Assembly: GCF_000955955.1 (NCBI RefSeq)
Contig: NZ_JYJG01000029.1
Location: forward strand, 53,191 to 117,190
Direction: 5' to 3'
Length of the DNA stretch: 64,000 nt
Origin: Lentzea aerocolonigenes
GTDB lineage: Bacteria; Actinomycetota; Actinomycetes; Mycobacteriales; Pseudonocardiaceae
Part shown: positions 53,698-62,870 of the stretch, in pieces
Layout: every line of letters begins with the position of its first letter
Position numbering within the stretch: the first letter of the stretch is position 1
Notes under the pieces: generated by a model
Seen by the model: only the letters and a program-made list of their open reading frames with translations
Told to the model about the DNA's origin: nothing
The model's database searches: none
Made by a program: the position numbers and the translations under genes

Positions 53698-55002
53698 TTA
53701 CCGGTTCTGCCGCAACGGGGTCGCCTTGCTCCGCGACACGAGCGCCGCCCAGTCCTCGGCCAGCAGCGCGAAGTCCGCCGCGTCCCGTTCGGCCTCGGCG
53801 AGCAGCAGCGGGCCGCGTTCGGGCAGGGTGGCGGCGAAGGCGGCGTAGCGGCCGCCCAGCTTGCGATAGGACCGGCCCAGGACGTCGAGGCGCTCCGCGT
53901 TCTCGTCCTCGGCCAGTTCGGTGCTGTTCCTGATGAGCTCCGCGACGACCGGGGTGCGCACGTGGAAACGACTGTCCAGCAACGAGTCGCCGAGCTCCGC
54001 CATCCGGTCGTAGACGAAGTGGAGGTAGAGCATGGACAGGAAGAACTTGGTCAGCCGCAGGTGGTAGGCGTCGAAACCGGCGCCGGTCTTCCGTTCCGCG
54101 GTGTGGTAGTTCACGATGTGGCGGTTGTGCAGCACGCCGGGCAGTCCGGCGCTGCGCACGAGGTGGTGCAGGAAGTAGTCGCTGCCGATGGTGTCGGTCG
54201 CGGGTGACAACGGCATCTGCTCGTGCACCTGGTAGAAGGCGATGTTGCACATGTCGACGTGCATCGGGTCCACAACGGACAGAACGGAGTGGTCGCCGGT
54301 GAACGGCTCGTCGCCCGCGCCGGCGAACGAGTCGTCGGCCAGCTTCCGCTTCTCCTCCCGCGACCAGCCGGCGGGCGCCCACAGTCCGACGACGTCGTAG
54401 TAGACCTCCTTGTCCAGCGCGGCGATCTCACCGATGTCGACCGACAGCTCACCGATGAACGAGCCGCCCGCCAGCACCACCGGTCTGTCCAGATGCGCCG
54501 GGTCGAGGTCTGTCTCGGTCACCGAGCCGATCACGTCGCGTGCCCGCCAGCCGAGCGAGGTGAGCTCGTGCAGGACGGGGAAGACCTTGGTGCCGTCGTG
54601 GATCTGGTACCGGAAGTCCGAGTCCCTGCGGTGCACCGACTCGCAGCCGAGCGCGGCGGCGAGGAGGAACGCCCGGTTGGTGCACGCGCCGTAGGACACG
54701 CCGGCCGGCAGCATCAAGTCCAGCAGCAGGTCCGGTTTGAGGACACCGGCCCCGTCGACCACCTGACGCAGGAACGCCCGCTGGTCGTCCTCGTCCAGGT
54801 GCAGCACCGTGGCGCCGGAGCGGGGGCTTCCCGCCAGCACCGCGGCGTGCCGGGCGAACGAGACGCGGCTGGACGAGTCGAGGACCAGCAGGACCACCTC
54901 GACGCCGAAGTGCCCGGCCGCCCAGGACGCCTCCTGCGCGACCGCGGTGAGCGTGTCGGCGCAGGGCCGGTTCGTCGGCAGGGTCAGGCAGATCCTGCGC
55001 AC
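53698..55002 (-). CDS. DUF6271-type putative glycosyltransferase-like protein
   Basis: The 434-residue protein starts at GTG 55002, overlapping the end of the dioxygenase gene by 19 bp. The N-terminus RRICLTLPTNRPCADT and the stretches LLDLMLPAGVSYGACTNRAF, CESVHRRDSD and VLAGGSFIGELSVDIGE fit a family I know as DUF6271 in actinobacterial biosynthetic clusters. HRRDSD has the look of a DxD-type metal site, so a GT-A-fold glycosyltransferase is possible. The family name is from memory and needs a profile search. It lies between dioxygenase and PLP decarboxylase in a five-gene operon. Confidence 0.6.
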   Translation of the reverse strand: MRRICLTLPTNRPCADTLTAVAQEASWAAGHFGVEVVLLVLDSSSRVSFARHAAVLAGSPRSGATVLHLDEDDQRAFLRQVVDGAGVLKPDLLLDLMLPAGVSYGACTNRAFLLAAALGCESVHRRDSDFRYQIHDGTKVFPVLHELTSLGWRARDVIGSVTETDLDPAHLDRPVVLAGGSFIGELSVDIGEIAALDKEVYYDVVGLWAPAGWSREEKRKLADDSFAGAGDEPFTGDHSVLSVVDPMHVDMCNIAFYQVHEQMPLSPATDTIGSDYFLHHLVRSAGLPGVLHNRHIVNYHTAERKTGAGFDAYHLRLTKFFLSMLYLHFVYDRMAELGDSLLDSRFHVRTPVVAELIRNSTELAEDENAERLDVLGRSYRKLGGRYAAFAATLPERGPLLLAEAERDAADFALLAEDWAALVSRSKATPLRQNR

Positions 55003-56042
55003 GCCGGCTCTCCGATCGTGCTCTCGGACGTGGTGACGCCCCAGGAGTCGAGCCCCAGGAGCCTGCGGCCGAGGGGGTTGAGGGTGGCCGCGGGGTAGCG
55101 CAGCGACTCGTGCCGGATCGCGTCGCCGAGCAACGTCGCGTTCCAGTCCGGTGTCGAGAGCTCGCGCCACGAGTCGATCCGGGACCGCCGGAGTCGTTCG
55201 TGCGACTCGAGCGCGGGCATCATGGCGAGGTACTGCGCCGCCCGCACGCCGTTCTCGGACACGTTGGGGCCGACGCCGTGTGCCAGCAGTCCGTTGAAGA
55301 TGAGCAGGTCGCCGGGGTTCAGCTGGGGCTGCACGACGGGGAACACCGCCCTGTCGACGTCGGGCCGGATCGGGTCGCGGTCCGCCGGCTGCAGTGCCTT
55401 CCACCGCTCGAGGACGCGGAACAGCTCGGGCGCGCACTGGAAGCCGCCGAGCTCCGGCCGCGTCTGCGTGAGCGCGATGATGCCCTGGACCCGTTGCGGT
55501 GGCACGGACAGCGTGGTGTCGACGTCCCAGTGCAGCTCGATGTCGAACCCGGTGTCGGTGTGCGGGATGAGCGCGCGGTCGCGGTTGCCGACGTTGGGCG
55601 GGTTGAGGTTGAGCCGGTCCAGCGAGACCCACAGCTCCTCGCAGTCCCACACGTCGACGAAGGCGTCGTACACCCGTTGCGACTGACGGCTGTCCCACAG
55701 CAGCTGGTGGTGGTAGGCCTCCACGAACCCGTAGACGTGCAGGTCCCTGTCCAGGTCGGACCGGTACTCCCGTTGCGGGTACCAGGTTTCCGGTCTGCCG
55801 GGGTCGAGGCCCTGGAAGTCCCAGGCGAAGTCCAGCAGCTCGCGGGCCGCGGCCGGGGAGATCGCCTCCCGGACGACCACGTAGCCGTAGGTCTGCCAGT
55901 GCGCGAAATCCTCTTCGGACAGCACGCGCAGCGGGCGCGACTTGGTGAGGTCGCGCAACGGCGTCTGCGCCAGATAGGTTTCGGCGTTCGCGCTGAAGTA
56001 GGGGATGTCGGACGGCGATCGGTGCAGGAAATCCTGTGACAT
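54984..56042 (-). CDS. Fe(II)/2-oxoglutarate dioxygenase, phytanoyl-CoA dioxygenase family
   Basis: The 352-residue protein has the facial triad in order: HWDVDTT (His, Asp) and LLAHGVGPN (distal His), followed by the 2OG-binding Arg in GVRAAQYLA. Enzymes of this family hydroxylate or desaturate natural-product intermediates; FrbJ-type dioxygenases act on phosphonates but are a different subfamily. It starts at ATG 56042 and is the first gene of the leftward operon ending at 50833. The divergent promoter region contains StrR-type site D. Confidence 0.85.
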   Translation of the reverse strand: MSQDFLHRSPSDIPYFSANAETYLAQTPLRDLTKSRPLRVLSEEDFAHWQTYGYVVVREAISPAAARELLDFAWDFQGLDPGRPETWYPQREYRSDLDRDLHVYGFVEAYHHQLLWDSRQSQRVYDAFVDVWDCEELWVSLDRLNLNPPNVGNRDRALIPHTDTGFDIELHWDVDTTLSVPPQRVQGIIALTQTRPELGGFQCAPELFRVLERWKALQPADRDPIRPDVDRAVFPVVQPQLNPGDLLIFNGLLAHGVGPNVSENGVRAAQYLAMMPALESHERLRRSRIDSWRELSTPDWNATLLGDAIRHESLRYPAATLNPLGRRLLGLDSWGVTTSESTIGEPACAGSA

Positions 56043-56214
56043 GGGAGCTTCCCGAGGGTGAATCGCGGTCGGCGCGGGCAGAAGCGGCCACGCGAGGGCG
56101 ATGCGGAAGATGAGTACCTGTCAGCCCGAATCTGAACCGATGCCGCTGTTATGTGTCAAGGTTCCGGGATCCCTTGCGGGACTGGGAAAATCCCACGAAC
56201 GTGTGGCGGCCGAT

Positions 56215-56243
56215 GTTCAAGTGCCGACCGTTCTCGGTTGTAC
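56215..56243 (+). promoter_or_regulatory. StrR-type inverted repeat, site D
   Basis: GTTCAAG-N15-GTTGTAC in the 270-bp region between the divergent dioxygenase operon and the SbnB-like gene. One mismatch per arm against GTTCAAC/GTTGAAC. Confidence 0.55.
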
Positions 56244-56312
56244 GCCGGGCTTGCTCGACACGGTGGGGGTCGCTGGATAACCTGCGGCGGCATCGGAAAA
56301 AGGGGGCAAGAC

Positions 56313-57317
56313 TTGTTCGGTTTCACGGTTGTGCCCGGCCGCGTCGTCCACTCGGTGATCCAGTCCTCGCCGACCAGGATCAGTGACATCGTCCGCGAGT
56401 GCTACCTGTTGCACGGCAAGGGCGACACGGTCAACCCGAACAGCTACTTCCTCCGCTTCCCGGAGAAGCCGGACGCCCGGATCATCGCGTTGCCCGCGTA
56501 CGTCGGTGGTGACGTGCGGGTCGCGGGAATCAAGTGGATCGGCAGCTTTCCGGCCAACATCGCCCGCAACGTCCCGCGCGCGTCCGCGGTCGTGGTGCTC
56601 AACGACTACGACACCGGTTACCCGTTCGCCCTGCTGGAAGCGGCGCAGATCAGCTCGGCGCGGACCGCGGCGAGCGCGGTGCTGGGCGCGGAAGCCCTGG
56701 TGGGCAGCCGGAAGGCGGGCACCGTCGGGTTCGTCGGCGCCGGTGTCATCGCGCGCAACATCCTGAATTTCTTCGTCGCGCACGGCTGGGACATCGGCGA
56801 GATCCTCGTCCACGACCAGGTCGGCGACTACGCCGGCGCGCTGGCGGCCAGGGCGCACGAGATGACCGGCGTGCCCTCGTCGTCCGCGTCGCTCGGCGAA
56901 GTGCTGGCCGCGTCCGACGTCGTGGTGCTCGCCACCACGGCGGCCAGTCCGTACATTGTGGACGGTTCGGCGTTGCGTCCTGAGCAGACGGTGCTGAACA
57001 TCTCTCTGCGCGACCTGGGTCCCGACGTCATCCTCAACGCCCAGAACGTCGTCGACGACGTGGACCACTGCCTGACCGCGGGCACCTCACCGCATCTCGC
57101 CGAGCAGCAGACCGGTGACCGCGCGTTCATCAGCGGCACGCTCGCCGACGTGCTCACCGGCGAGCTCGTGCTCGACGACCGGCGGCCGCGGATCTTCTCC
57201 CCGTTCGGGCTCGGCGTGCTCGACCTCGCGGTGGGCGTGCACGTCTACACCGCGGCGGTGGAGTCCGGCCAGGTGGCGGCGACCCCGGACTTCTTCGAGG
57301 AGACCGAACGCTGGTAG
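56313..57317 (+). CDS. sbnB: SbnB-like N-(2-amino-2-carboxyethyl)-L-glutamate dehydrogenase
   Basis: About 334 residues of the ornithine cyclodeaminase/mu-crystallin family. TTG 56313 is used because GGGGG is 6 bp upstream and the conserved start FTVVPGRVVHSVIQ follows at once. Rossmann motif GFVGAGVIARNIL is central; VAGIKWIGSFPANI and NPNSYFLRFPEKPDARIIAL match SbnB of the staphyloferrin B pathway. SbnB oxidises N-(2-amino-2-carboxyethyl)-L-glutamate to L-2,3-diaminopropionate and 2-oxoglutarate. SbnA is the next gene, making the assignment strong. Confidence 0.85.
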   Translation: MFGFTVVPGRVVHSVIQSSPTRISDIVRECYLLHGKGDTVNPNSYFLRFPEKPDARIIALPAYVGGDVRVAGIKWIGSFPANIARNVPRASAVVVLNDYDTGYPFALLEAAQISSARTAASAVLGAEALVGSRKAGTVGFVGAGVIARNILNFFVAHGWDIGEILVHDQVGDYAGALAARAHEMTGVPSSSASLGEVLAASDVVVLATTAASPYIVDGSALRPEQTVLNISLRDLGPDVILNAQNVVDDVDHCLTAGTSPHLAEQQTGDRAFISGTLADVLTGELVLDDRRPRIFSPFGLGVLDLAVGVHVYTAAVESGQVAATPDFFEETERW

Positions 57318-57321
57318 CGGC

Positions 57322-57350
57322 GTTCAACCACGGCACTTCCGCAGTTGAAC
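57322..57350 (+). promoter_or_regulatory. StrR-type inverted repeat, site E
   Basis: GTTCAAC-N15-GTTGAAC, a perfect repeat starting 5 bp after the sbnB stop and ending 32 bp before the sbnA start. The best site in the window. Confidence 0.75.
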
Positions 57351-57382
57351 ACGCTCACCCGGCCCGACAGCGAGGGGAATCC

Positions 57383-58360
57383 GTGCCCGTCATCTCGGCG
57401 CCGCACCAGTTCGTGCGATCGGACGTGTACGTCGACCTCCGGCAGGTGCTCGGGCGCGGTCTGTACCTGAAGGTCGAGGGGCTCAACCTCACGGGTTCGG
57501 TGAAGCTGAAGACCGCGGCGAGCATGGTCGCGGCCGCGGAGGCGGACGGCCGGCTCGGCCCCGACTCGGTGCTGGTCGAGTCCAGCTCGGGCAACCTCGG
57601 TCTCGCGCTCGGCGCCATCGCCGCCGCCAGTGGCCACCGGTTCGTCTGCGTCACCGACATCCGATGCAACCCGGCGACGGTGAAGCTGTTGCGGGCCATG
57701 GGCACCGAGGTGGTCGTGCTGTCCACACCGGACCGCAACGGGGGCTTCCTCGCCGGGCGGATCGCCCACGTGCGCCAGCTGTGCGCGAGCGACGACAGGT
57801 ACCTGTGGCTCAACCAGTACGAGAACGAGGCGAACTGGATGGCGCACCGCGACCTCACCGCGGCGGAGGTCGCCGCGCAGTTCCCCGGCCTGGACGTGCT
57901 GTTCGCGGGAGCCGGCACCGGAGGAACGCTCACCGGGTGCGTGAAGTTCTTCCAGGACAAGGCACCCGAGGTGCGGGTCGTCGCCGTCGACGCGGTCGGC
58001 TCGGTGAGCTTCGGCGGGCAGCCGGGGCCGCGGCTCATCCCGGGTCTGGGCACCAGCACCCGCCCGCCGCTGCTCGACCCCGAGCTGCCCGCGGACGTGG
58101 TGCACGTGTCCGAACAGGACACCGTCCGATACTGCAGAATGCTGGCGGCCAAGGGTTTCCTCTTCGGTGGCTCGACCGGAACCGTCGTCGCCGGTGCGAT
58201 GGACTGGCTGTCCCGGCACGACCCGGACGGGCGGCTCACCGCGGTGGTGATCAGCCCGGACCTCGCCGAGCGGTACGTCGACACGGTGTACGACGACAAC
58301 TGGGTGAGCGAGCACTTCGGTCCCGAGCTCGCGACCGTTCCGGGAAGGGTCCTGTCATGA
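57383..58360 (+). CDS. sbnA: SbnA-like N-(2-amino-2-carboxyethyl)-L-glutamate synthase
   Basis: The 325-residue fold-II PLP enzyme of the cysteine synthase superfamily starts at GTG 57383 (GAGGGGAA). The Schiff-base Lys lies in GSVKLKTAAS, with ESSSGNLGLAL (substrate loop), GAGTGGTLTG (phosphate loop) and GGSTGTVVAGA. SbnA condenses O-phospho-L-serine with L-glutamate; SbnB then yields L-2,3-diaminopropionate. The pair is found in siderophore, viomycin-type and other clusters that use this amino acid. The start of the next gene overlaps its stop (ATGA). Confidence 0.85.
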   Translation: MPVISAPHQFVRSDVYVDLRQVLGRGLYLKVEGLNLTGSVKLKTAASMVAAAEADGRLGPDSVLVESSSGNLGLALGAIAAASGHRFVCVTDIRCNPATVKLLRAMGTEVVVLSTPDRNGGFLAGRIAHVRQLCASDDRYLWLNQYENEANWMAHRDLTAAEVAAQFPGLDVLFAGAGTGGTLTGCVKFFQDKAPEVRVVAVDAVGSVSFGGQPGPRLIPGLGTSTRPPLLDPELPADVVHVSEQDTVRYCRMLAAKGFLFGGSTGTVVAGAMDWLSRHDPDGRLTAVVISPDLAERYVDTVYDDNWVSEHFGPELATVPGRVLS

Positions 58361-60009
58361 CGTACGTGCGCGCCGCCGACGTGCTCGTCAGCACCTTGGC
58401 CGCGCACGGCGTCGACCGCGTCTACTGCGTCGCGGGGGAGAGCTTCCTGCCTGCGCTCGACGCGTTGCACGACAGCGATGTCGACGTGGTGACCTGCCGC
58501 CACGAGGCGTCCGCCGCGTTCGCCGCGCTGGCCGACGGCAAGCTCACCGGACGTCCTGGCGTGTGCCTGGTCAACAGAGGGCCGGGGGCGTCGAACGCGG
58601 CGATCGCGATCCACGCCGCGCACCAGGACGCGGCACCGCTGCTGCTCGTCGTCGGCCAGGTCACGCGCGCGGACCTGGGCCGGGACGCGTTCCAGGAGAT
58701 GGACTACCACCGCACGTTCGCGGACCAGGCGAAAGGCGTGTGGACCCTGCACGACGCCCGGTACACCGCCGAGATGACGACCCGTGCGTTGCGCGCGGCC
58801 ACGCAGGGCACCCCCGGTCCCGCGGTGCTGGTGGTTCCCGAGGACGTCTTCGGAGAGCTGACCTCGCCCGCCGCGGCCCGCCCGGCCGCACCGTCGGCCG
58901 TCCCCGCGGCCGAAACGGTCGCCGAGGTGGCGGAAGCGCTGGCGCGGGCGCGCCGCCCGTTGCTGCTGGGCGGAGGTCTGCTGGCGGCCGCTCCCGCAGG
59001 ACGGCGGGCGTTGCGCCGGGCCGCGGAGGAACTGGCGCTGCCGGTGGTCGTCAGCAACAAGCACCAGGACCTGATCGGCAACCACCACCCGCACTACGCG
59101 GGCCATCTCCACCTCGCCACCCAGCCGTGGCAACGAGACCTGCTCGGCACCACCGACCTGCTGCTCGCGGTGGGCAGCCGGTTGGACGTGGTGACCACCG
59201 GGAACCTGGCGCCGGCCACGACGATCCAGGTGTACCCGGACCCCCAGCGGCTCGGCGGTGGCCGGGCCATCAGCTGCGACCCGGCCGCGTTCCTCGGCAG
59301 GCTGGCCGGGCACCCGGCCGGTGAGAACGCCGAACGCCGCCGGTGGATCGAGAAGCTGCACGACGCGGAGGTCGGCAACAGCACGTGGACCCCGCCGCCG
59401 AGTCCAGGCGACGGGCTGCCGTTCGGCGCTGTGGTCGCGGCGCTGACCACCCTGGCCGACGACGACGCCGTCGTCACGGTGGACGCGGGGAACTTCACCA
59501 GCTGGGTGCACCGCTACCACCGGTTCGGCGACGGCGGCACGCTGCTCGGTCTGGGCTGCGGGGCGATGGGTTTCGGTGTGCCGTCCGGTCTGGCCGCGGC
59601 GCTGCGCCACCCCGATCGCACGGTGATCACGTTCGTCGGTGACGGCGGGTTCCTGATGACCGGGACCGAGCTCGCCACCGCGGTGGGCCGCGGCGCCCGG
59701 CTGGTGATCGTCATCGCCGACAACGGCAGCTACGGGACGATCCGCCAGCACCAGGAACGCGCCTTCCCCGGCAGGGTCGTCGCGACCGACCTGCACAACC
59801 CGGACTTCGTCGCGCTGGCCAGAGCCCATGGCGCACAAGGGATGGCGGTCGAGGACGAGAGCGACCTCATCGGAGTTCTCAAGGCCGCCCTCGCCTGCGA
59901 CGGGCCCGTCGTCGTGTCCGTGCGCACGAGCCTGTCCTGGATTTCGGCCTACAAGCACCTGCCTGGACTGCAACCGCCGGGCTTCACAGCACAGGGGAAG
60001 ATCAGATGA
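58357..60009 (+). CDS. ThDP-dependent enzyme of the acetolactate synthase/benzoylformate decarboxylase family
   Basis: The 550-residue protein has the catalytic Glu in VVTCRHEASAAFAA, NRGPGASN, the FAD-domain-like middle section, and the ThDP motif VGDGGFLMTGTELAT with NGSYGTI. It could decarboxylate a 2-oxo acid or perform carboligation of pyruvate with an aldehyde. Since phosphonothrixin-type pathways use such ligases on phosphonates, a carboligation of a phosphonate precursor is conceivable; acting on a cyclitol or Dap-derived keto acid is equally open. Tightly coupled on both sides (ATGA overlaps). Confidence 0.8.
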   Translation: MTYVRAADVLVSTLAAHGVDRVYCVAGESFLPALDALHDSDVDVVTCRHEASAAFAALADGKLTGRPGVCLVNRGPGASNAAIAIHAAHQDAAPLLLVVGQVTRADLGRDAFQEMDYHRTFADQAKGVWTLHDARYTAEMTTRALRAATQGTPGPAVLVVPEDVFGELTSPAAARPAAPSAVPAAETVAEVAEALARARRPLLLGGGLLAAAPAGRRALRRAAEELALPVVVSNKHQDLIGNHHPHYAGHLHLATQPWQRDLLGTTDLLLAVGSRLDVVTTGNLAPATTIQVYPDPQRLGGGRAISCDPAAFLGRLAGHPAGENAERRRWIEKLHDAEVGNSTWTPPPSPGDGLPFGAVVAALTTLADDDAVVTVDAGNFTSWVHRYHRFGDGGTLLGLGCGAMGFGVPSGLAAALRHPDRTVITFVGDGGFLMTGTELATAVGRGARLVIVIADNGSYGTIRQHQERAFPGRVVATDLHNPDFVALARAHGAQGMAVEDESDLIGVLKAALACDGPVVVSVRTSLSWISAYKHLPGLQPPGFTAQGKIR

Positions 60010-61142
60010 CCACCGTACGACTCGAGCGCGCCGTGGTGGCCGCGGACGGAACCGACCCGTGTTCGGTGACCGAGCTCTTCTCGCCGGGGCTGCAGGCCTG
60101 GGTGGCCGTCGACTCGCTGGTCGACGGCATGGCGATGGGCGGCACCCGGATGACCGGGACCGTCTCGAGGCAGGAGGTCGCCCAGCTCGCCAGGGCCATG
60201 TCCACGAAACTCGCGCTGGCCGGGCTGCCCATCGGCGGTGCGAAGGCCGGGATCCGGGTGGGCACGGGTGATCGCGAGACGACCCTGCGCGCGTTCGGCC
60301 GGGTCAGTTCGCCGTTGCTGCACGGAGGTGTCTACCTCGGCTGCGATCTCGGCATCACGCACGCGGACCGCGACCTGTTCCTGGCGGAGGCAGGCTACGA
60401 CGTGGCGCAGAACCCGCGCGTGGGCCGCCTGCCGGTCGACTGGGGCACGTTGTGGACGCATCTCGCGGACATCACCGGGTTCGGGGTGTGCGAGGCGGCG
60501 GCCGCGGCGATCAGGACCCGGTTCGGCAGCCGTCCCTGCCGGGTGGCGATCCAGGGGTTCGGCACGGTCGGCCGCGCGGTGGCCAAGAGCCTGGCTGAGC
60601 GCGGGCATTCCGTCGTGGCCGTCGCCGACATCCGCGGCACGGTCGAGGCGCGCGAAGGCCTGCCCGTCGGGCACCTGCTGGATCTCACGGACTCGGCCGG
60701 CGTCATGGACAGGACCCGGATGCCGGACGGGGTGACCGTGCACGGCGAACCCGAGGCGTGGCTCGGCGTCGACGCGGACGTGCTGGTCCTCGCCGCCGAC
60801 GTCGACGCGATCCGGGCGGACAACGTGCGCCGGGTCACCGCGGAGGTCGTCGTGGAGGGCGGCAACCTGTGCTGCACCGCCGAGGCGAAGGAAATGCTGG
60901 CCGGGCAAGGGGTTCTGCTGATCCCCGACGTCGTGGCGAACGTCGGCGCGGCCGCGGCCACCGGTTGCGTGCTGACCGGGACCGTCCCGTTCGGCCTGGC
61001 GCTGAAGCCGATGGTGAACTGGATGTTCGACTGGGTCGGCCTGCGGGTGCGGGAGAACACCGAGGCGGCGATGGAGCTCATCGCCGGTGGCGTGACCGAT
61101 CCCGTGCCGCACCTGCTCGCGCAACGCCGCACCGCGTGGTAG
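60006..61142 (+). CDS. Glu/Leu/Phe/Val dehydrogenase family amino-acid dehydrogenase
   Basis: The 378-residue protein has the catalytic Lys region LPIGGAKAGIRV and VYLGCDLGITHAD in the N-terminal domain, and the Rossmann motif VAIQGFGTVGRAVAK in the C-terminal domain, followed by VVVEGGNLCCTAEA. Family members reductively aminate 2-oxo acids or do the reverse. The segment around GGTRM is as in leucine/valine dehydrogenases. In this operon it probably supplies or removes an amino group of a non-proteinogenic amino acid. Start overlaps the ThDP gene stop. Confidence 0.8.
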   Translation: MTTVRLERAVVAADGTDPCSVTELFSPGLQAWVAVDSLVDGMAMGGTRMTGTVSRQEVAQLARAMSTKLALAGLPIGGAKAGIRVGTGDRETTLRAFGRVSSPLLHGGVYLGCDLGITHADRDLFLAEAGYDVAQNPRVGRLPVDWGTLWTHLADITGFGVCEAAAAAIRTRFGSRPCRVAIQGFGTVGRAVAKSLAERGHSVVAVADIRGTVEAREGLPVGHLLDLTDSAGVMDRTRMPDGVTVHGEPEAWLGVDADVLVLAADVDAIRADNVRRVTAEVVVEGGNLCCTAEAKEMLAGQGVLLIPDVVANVGAAAATGCVLTGTVPFGLALKPMVNWMFDWVGLRVRENTEAAMELIAGGVTDPVPHLLAQRRTAW

Positions 61143-61144
61143 CG

Positions 61145-62062
61145 ATGCGGGTCTGCATCGCCTGCTGCGGCATGGCCGCGCGCCTCGCTCCCGAGCTCGC
61201 GGCCGCCGACGGGGTGAGCCTGCGGGTGGAGGAGCGGGTCGGCCCGGCGGCGCGCGAGGCGGATGTGCTGATCGGGTACCACTTCCCGCCGGGCAGCCTC
61301 GCGGATCTGCCCCGGCTGCGCTGGCTGCACCTGACCGGCACGGGCACTGATCACCTGGCCGCCACGGGACTCCCGCCCGGCGTGCTGGTCACGACCTCCG
61401 CGGAGGTGCCCGTGACGGCCGTCGCCGAGTACGCGCTGTCGGGACTTCTGCTGCTGCTGAAGGACTTGCCGGACCTCGCGAACCGGCGCGGCGCGGCCTG
61501 GTTCCGCTCGGACGCGTTGCTGCTGGCCGGCAGCCGGGTGGGCGTGGCCGGCGCGGGACGCATCGGCCGTGCCGTGGTGCGGCGGCTGGTGGCGTTCGGC
61601 GCTCGCCCGGTCGCGGTGACCAGGGACGGCGCGGTGGCCGTTCCGGGGGCGTGGCGGACGATCGGGGTCGCCGGTCTGGCGCGGGAGGCCGCGGATCTCG
61701 ACCACCTGGTCGCCTGCCTGCCCGGCGGTCCGGGCACCAGAGGCCTGATCGGCCGCGAGGTGATCGCCGCGCTGCCGTCGCACGCGGTGGTGGTGAACGT
61801 GGGCCGCGGCGAGTCGATCGACAACGCCGCACTGCACACCGCACTGCGGGCCGGGCGGTTGCGGGGTGCTTTCGCCGACGTGCACGAGCAGGAGCCGCTG
61901 CCGGACGACGACCCGGCCTGGGACGTCCCGCGGCTGGTCGTGTCGCCCCATCGGGCGTTCGCCTTCCCCGGCGAACCGGCCGAGGTCGCGAGGACGTTCC
62001 TCGCGCACCTCGAGGACTTCCGGCGTGATGGTGACCTTCTGACGGTTCGGAGCAGCGGATGA
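61145..62062 (+). CDS. D-2-hydroxyacid dehydrogenase family protein (second copy)
   Basis: The 305-residue protein starts at ATG 61145, 2 bp after the previous stop. NAD motif VGVAGAGRIGRAVV, catalytic Arg in VVNVGRGESID, Glu in FADVHEQEPL and His in LVVSPHRAFAF are all present. It is shorter than the PhpE-like enzyme at 46658 and lacks the same N-terminal pattern, so it likely has another substrate, possibly the keto acid or hydroxy acid handled by the adjacent amino-acid dehydrogenase. Confidence 0.78.
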   Translation: MRVCIACCGMAARLAPELAAADGVSLRVEERVGPAAREADVLIGYHFPPGSLADLPRLRWLHLTGTGTDHLAATGLPPGVLVTTSAEVPVTAVAEYALSGLLLLLKDLPDLANRRGAAWFRSDALLLAGSRVGVAGAGRIGRAVVRRLVAFGARPVAVTRDGAVAVPGAWRTIGVAGLAREAADLDHLVACLPGGPGTRGLIGREVIAALPSHAVVVNVGRGESIDNAALHTALRAGRLRGAFADVHEQEPLPDDDPAWDVPRLVVSPHRAFAFPGEPAEVARTFLAHLEDFRRDGDLLTVRSSG

Positions 62063-62781
62063 GACAGCCGGTCGTCCTGATCACCGGCGGGTTCGGCGCG
62101 CTGGGCACCGCGATCGCGGGCCAGGCCGAGAAGAACGGTGCGATCGCGGTCCGGACCGGGCGGCAACCGGGCACCGGCGGCCTCGCCCACGACGTGCGGG
62201 ACCCGAAGTCGTGGGCGGCCGTCGTCGACGAGGTCCTCGCCGAGCACGGGCGGCTCGACGGTCTCGTCAACGCCGCCGGGCAGTTCGGGGGAGTGCCGCA
62301 GGACGTCCTGTCGGCCAGCAGCGAGCAGTGGCACGAGCTGCTCGACACCCACGTCGTCGGAACGTGGCTCGGGTGCGCGGAGATCATCCGCCGCCGGCCG
62401 GAGTCCCTGACGTCGATCGTCAACGTCTCGTCGACCGCCGGGCAGATGGCGACACCGGGCATGGTCGCGTACGGCGCGGTCAAGGCGGCCGTCGCGCAGC
62501 TGACCAGATCCATCGCCCTGCACTGCGCCCGCGAGCGCCTTTCCGTGCGCTGCAACGCGATCGCTCCGGCTCTTGTGGACGGTGGGGTGCGCGACGACGT
62601 GCTCGCCACCGTCGACAGCGACCCCGTGCGGGCGTTGAGCGCCTATCTGTCCAGGGTTCCGCTGGGCCGGCTGGTCGTGCTGGAGGAGGTCGCCGAGGCC
62701 GCGCACCAGTTGCTGTTCACCGGCGGGGCCTCGCTCACCGGGCAGGTGCTGACCGTCAGCGGAGGGCTCGGCCTCGCGTGA
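62059..62781 (+). CDS. short-chain dehydrogenase/reductase
   Basis: The 240-residue SDR has the cofactor motif TGGFGALGTAIA, NAAGQFGG, the catalytic Ser in IVNVSSTAGQ and the Tyr/Lys pair in AYGAVKAAV. It starts at ATG 62059 overlapping the upstream stop (ATGA). It is the last gene of the sbnA operon. A ketoreductase or alcohol oxidation step in the pathway; substrate unknown. Confidence 0.8.
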   Translation: MRQPVVLITGGFGALGTAIAGQAEKNGAIAVRTGRQPGTGGLAHDVRDPKSWAAVVDEVLAEHGRLDGLVNAAGQFGGVPQDVLSASSEQWHELLDTHVVGTWLGCAEIIRRRPESLTSIVNVSSTAGQMATPGMVAYGAVKAAVAQLTRSIALHCARERLSVRCNAIAPALVDGGVRDDVLATVDSDPVRALSAYLSRVPLGRLVVLEEVAEAAHQLLFTGGASLTGQVLTVSGGLGLA

Positions 62782-62870
62782 CGGGTGTTTTCCGTACTGC
62801 TGAACGAAGTTGACGGCCGATTCGGGCCATTCGATAGTTGCGTGGTGCCGACTGAGCCGGAGAAGGCGGA

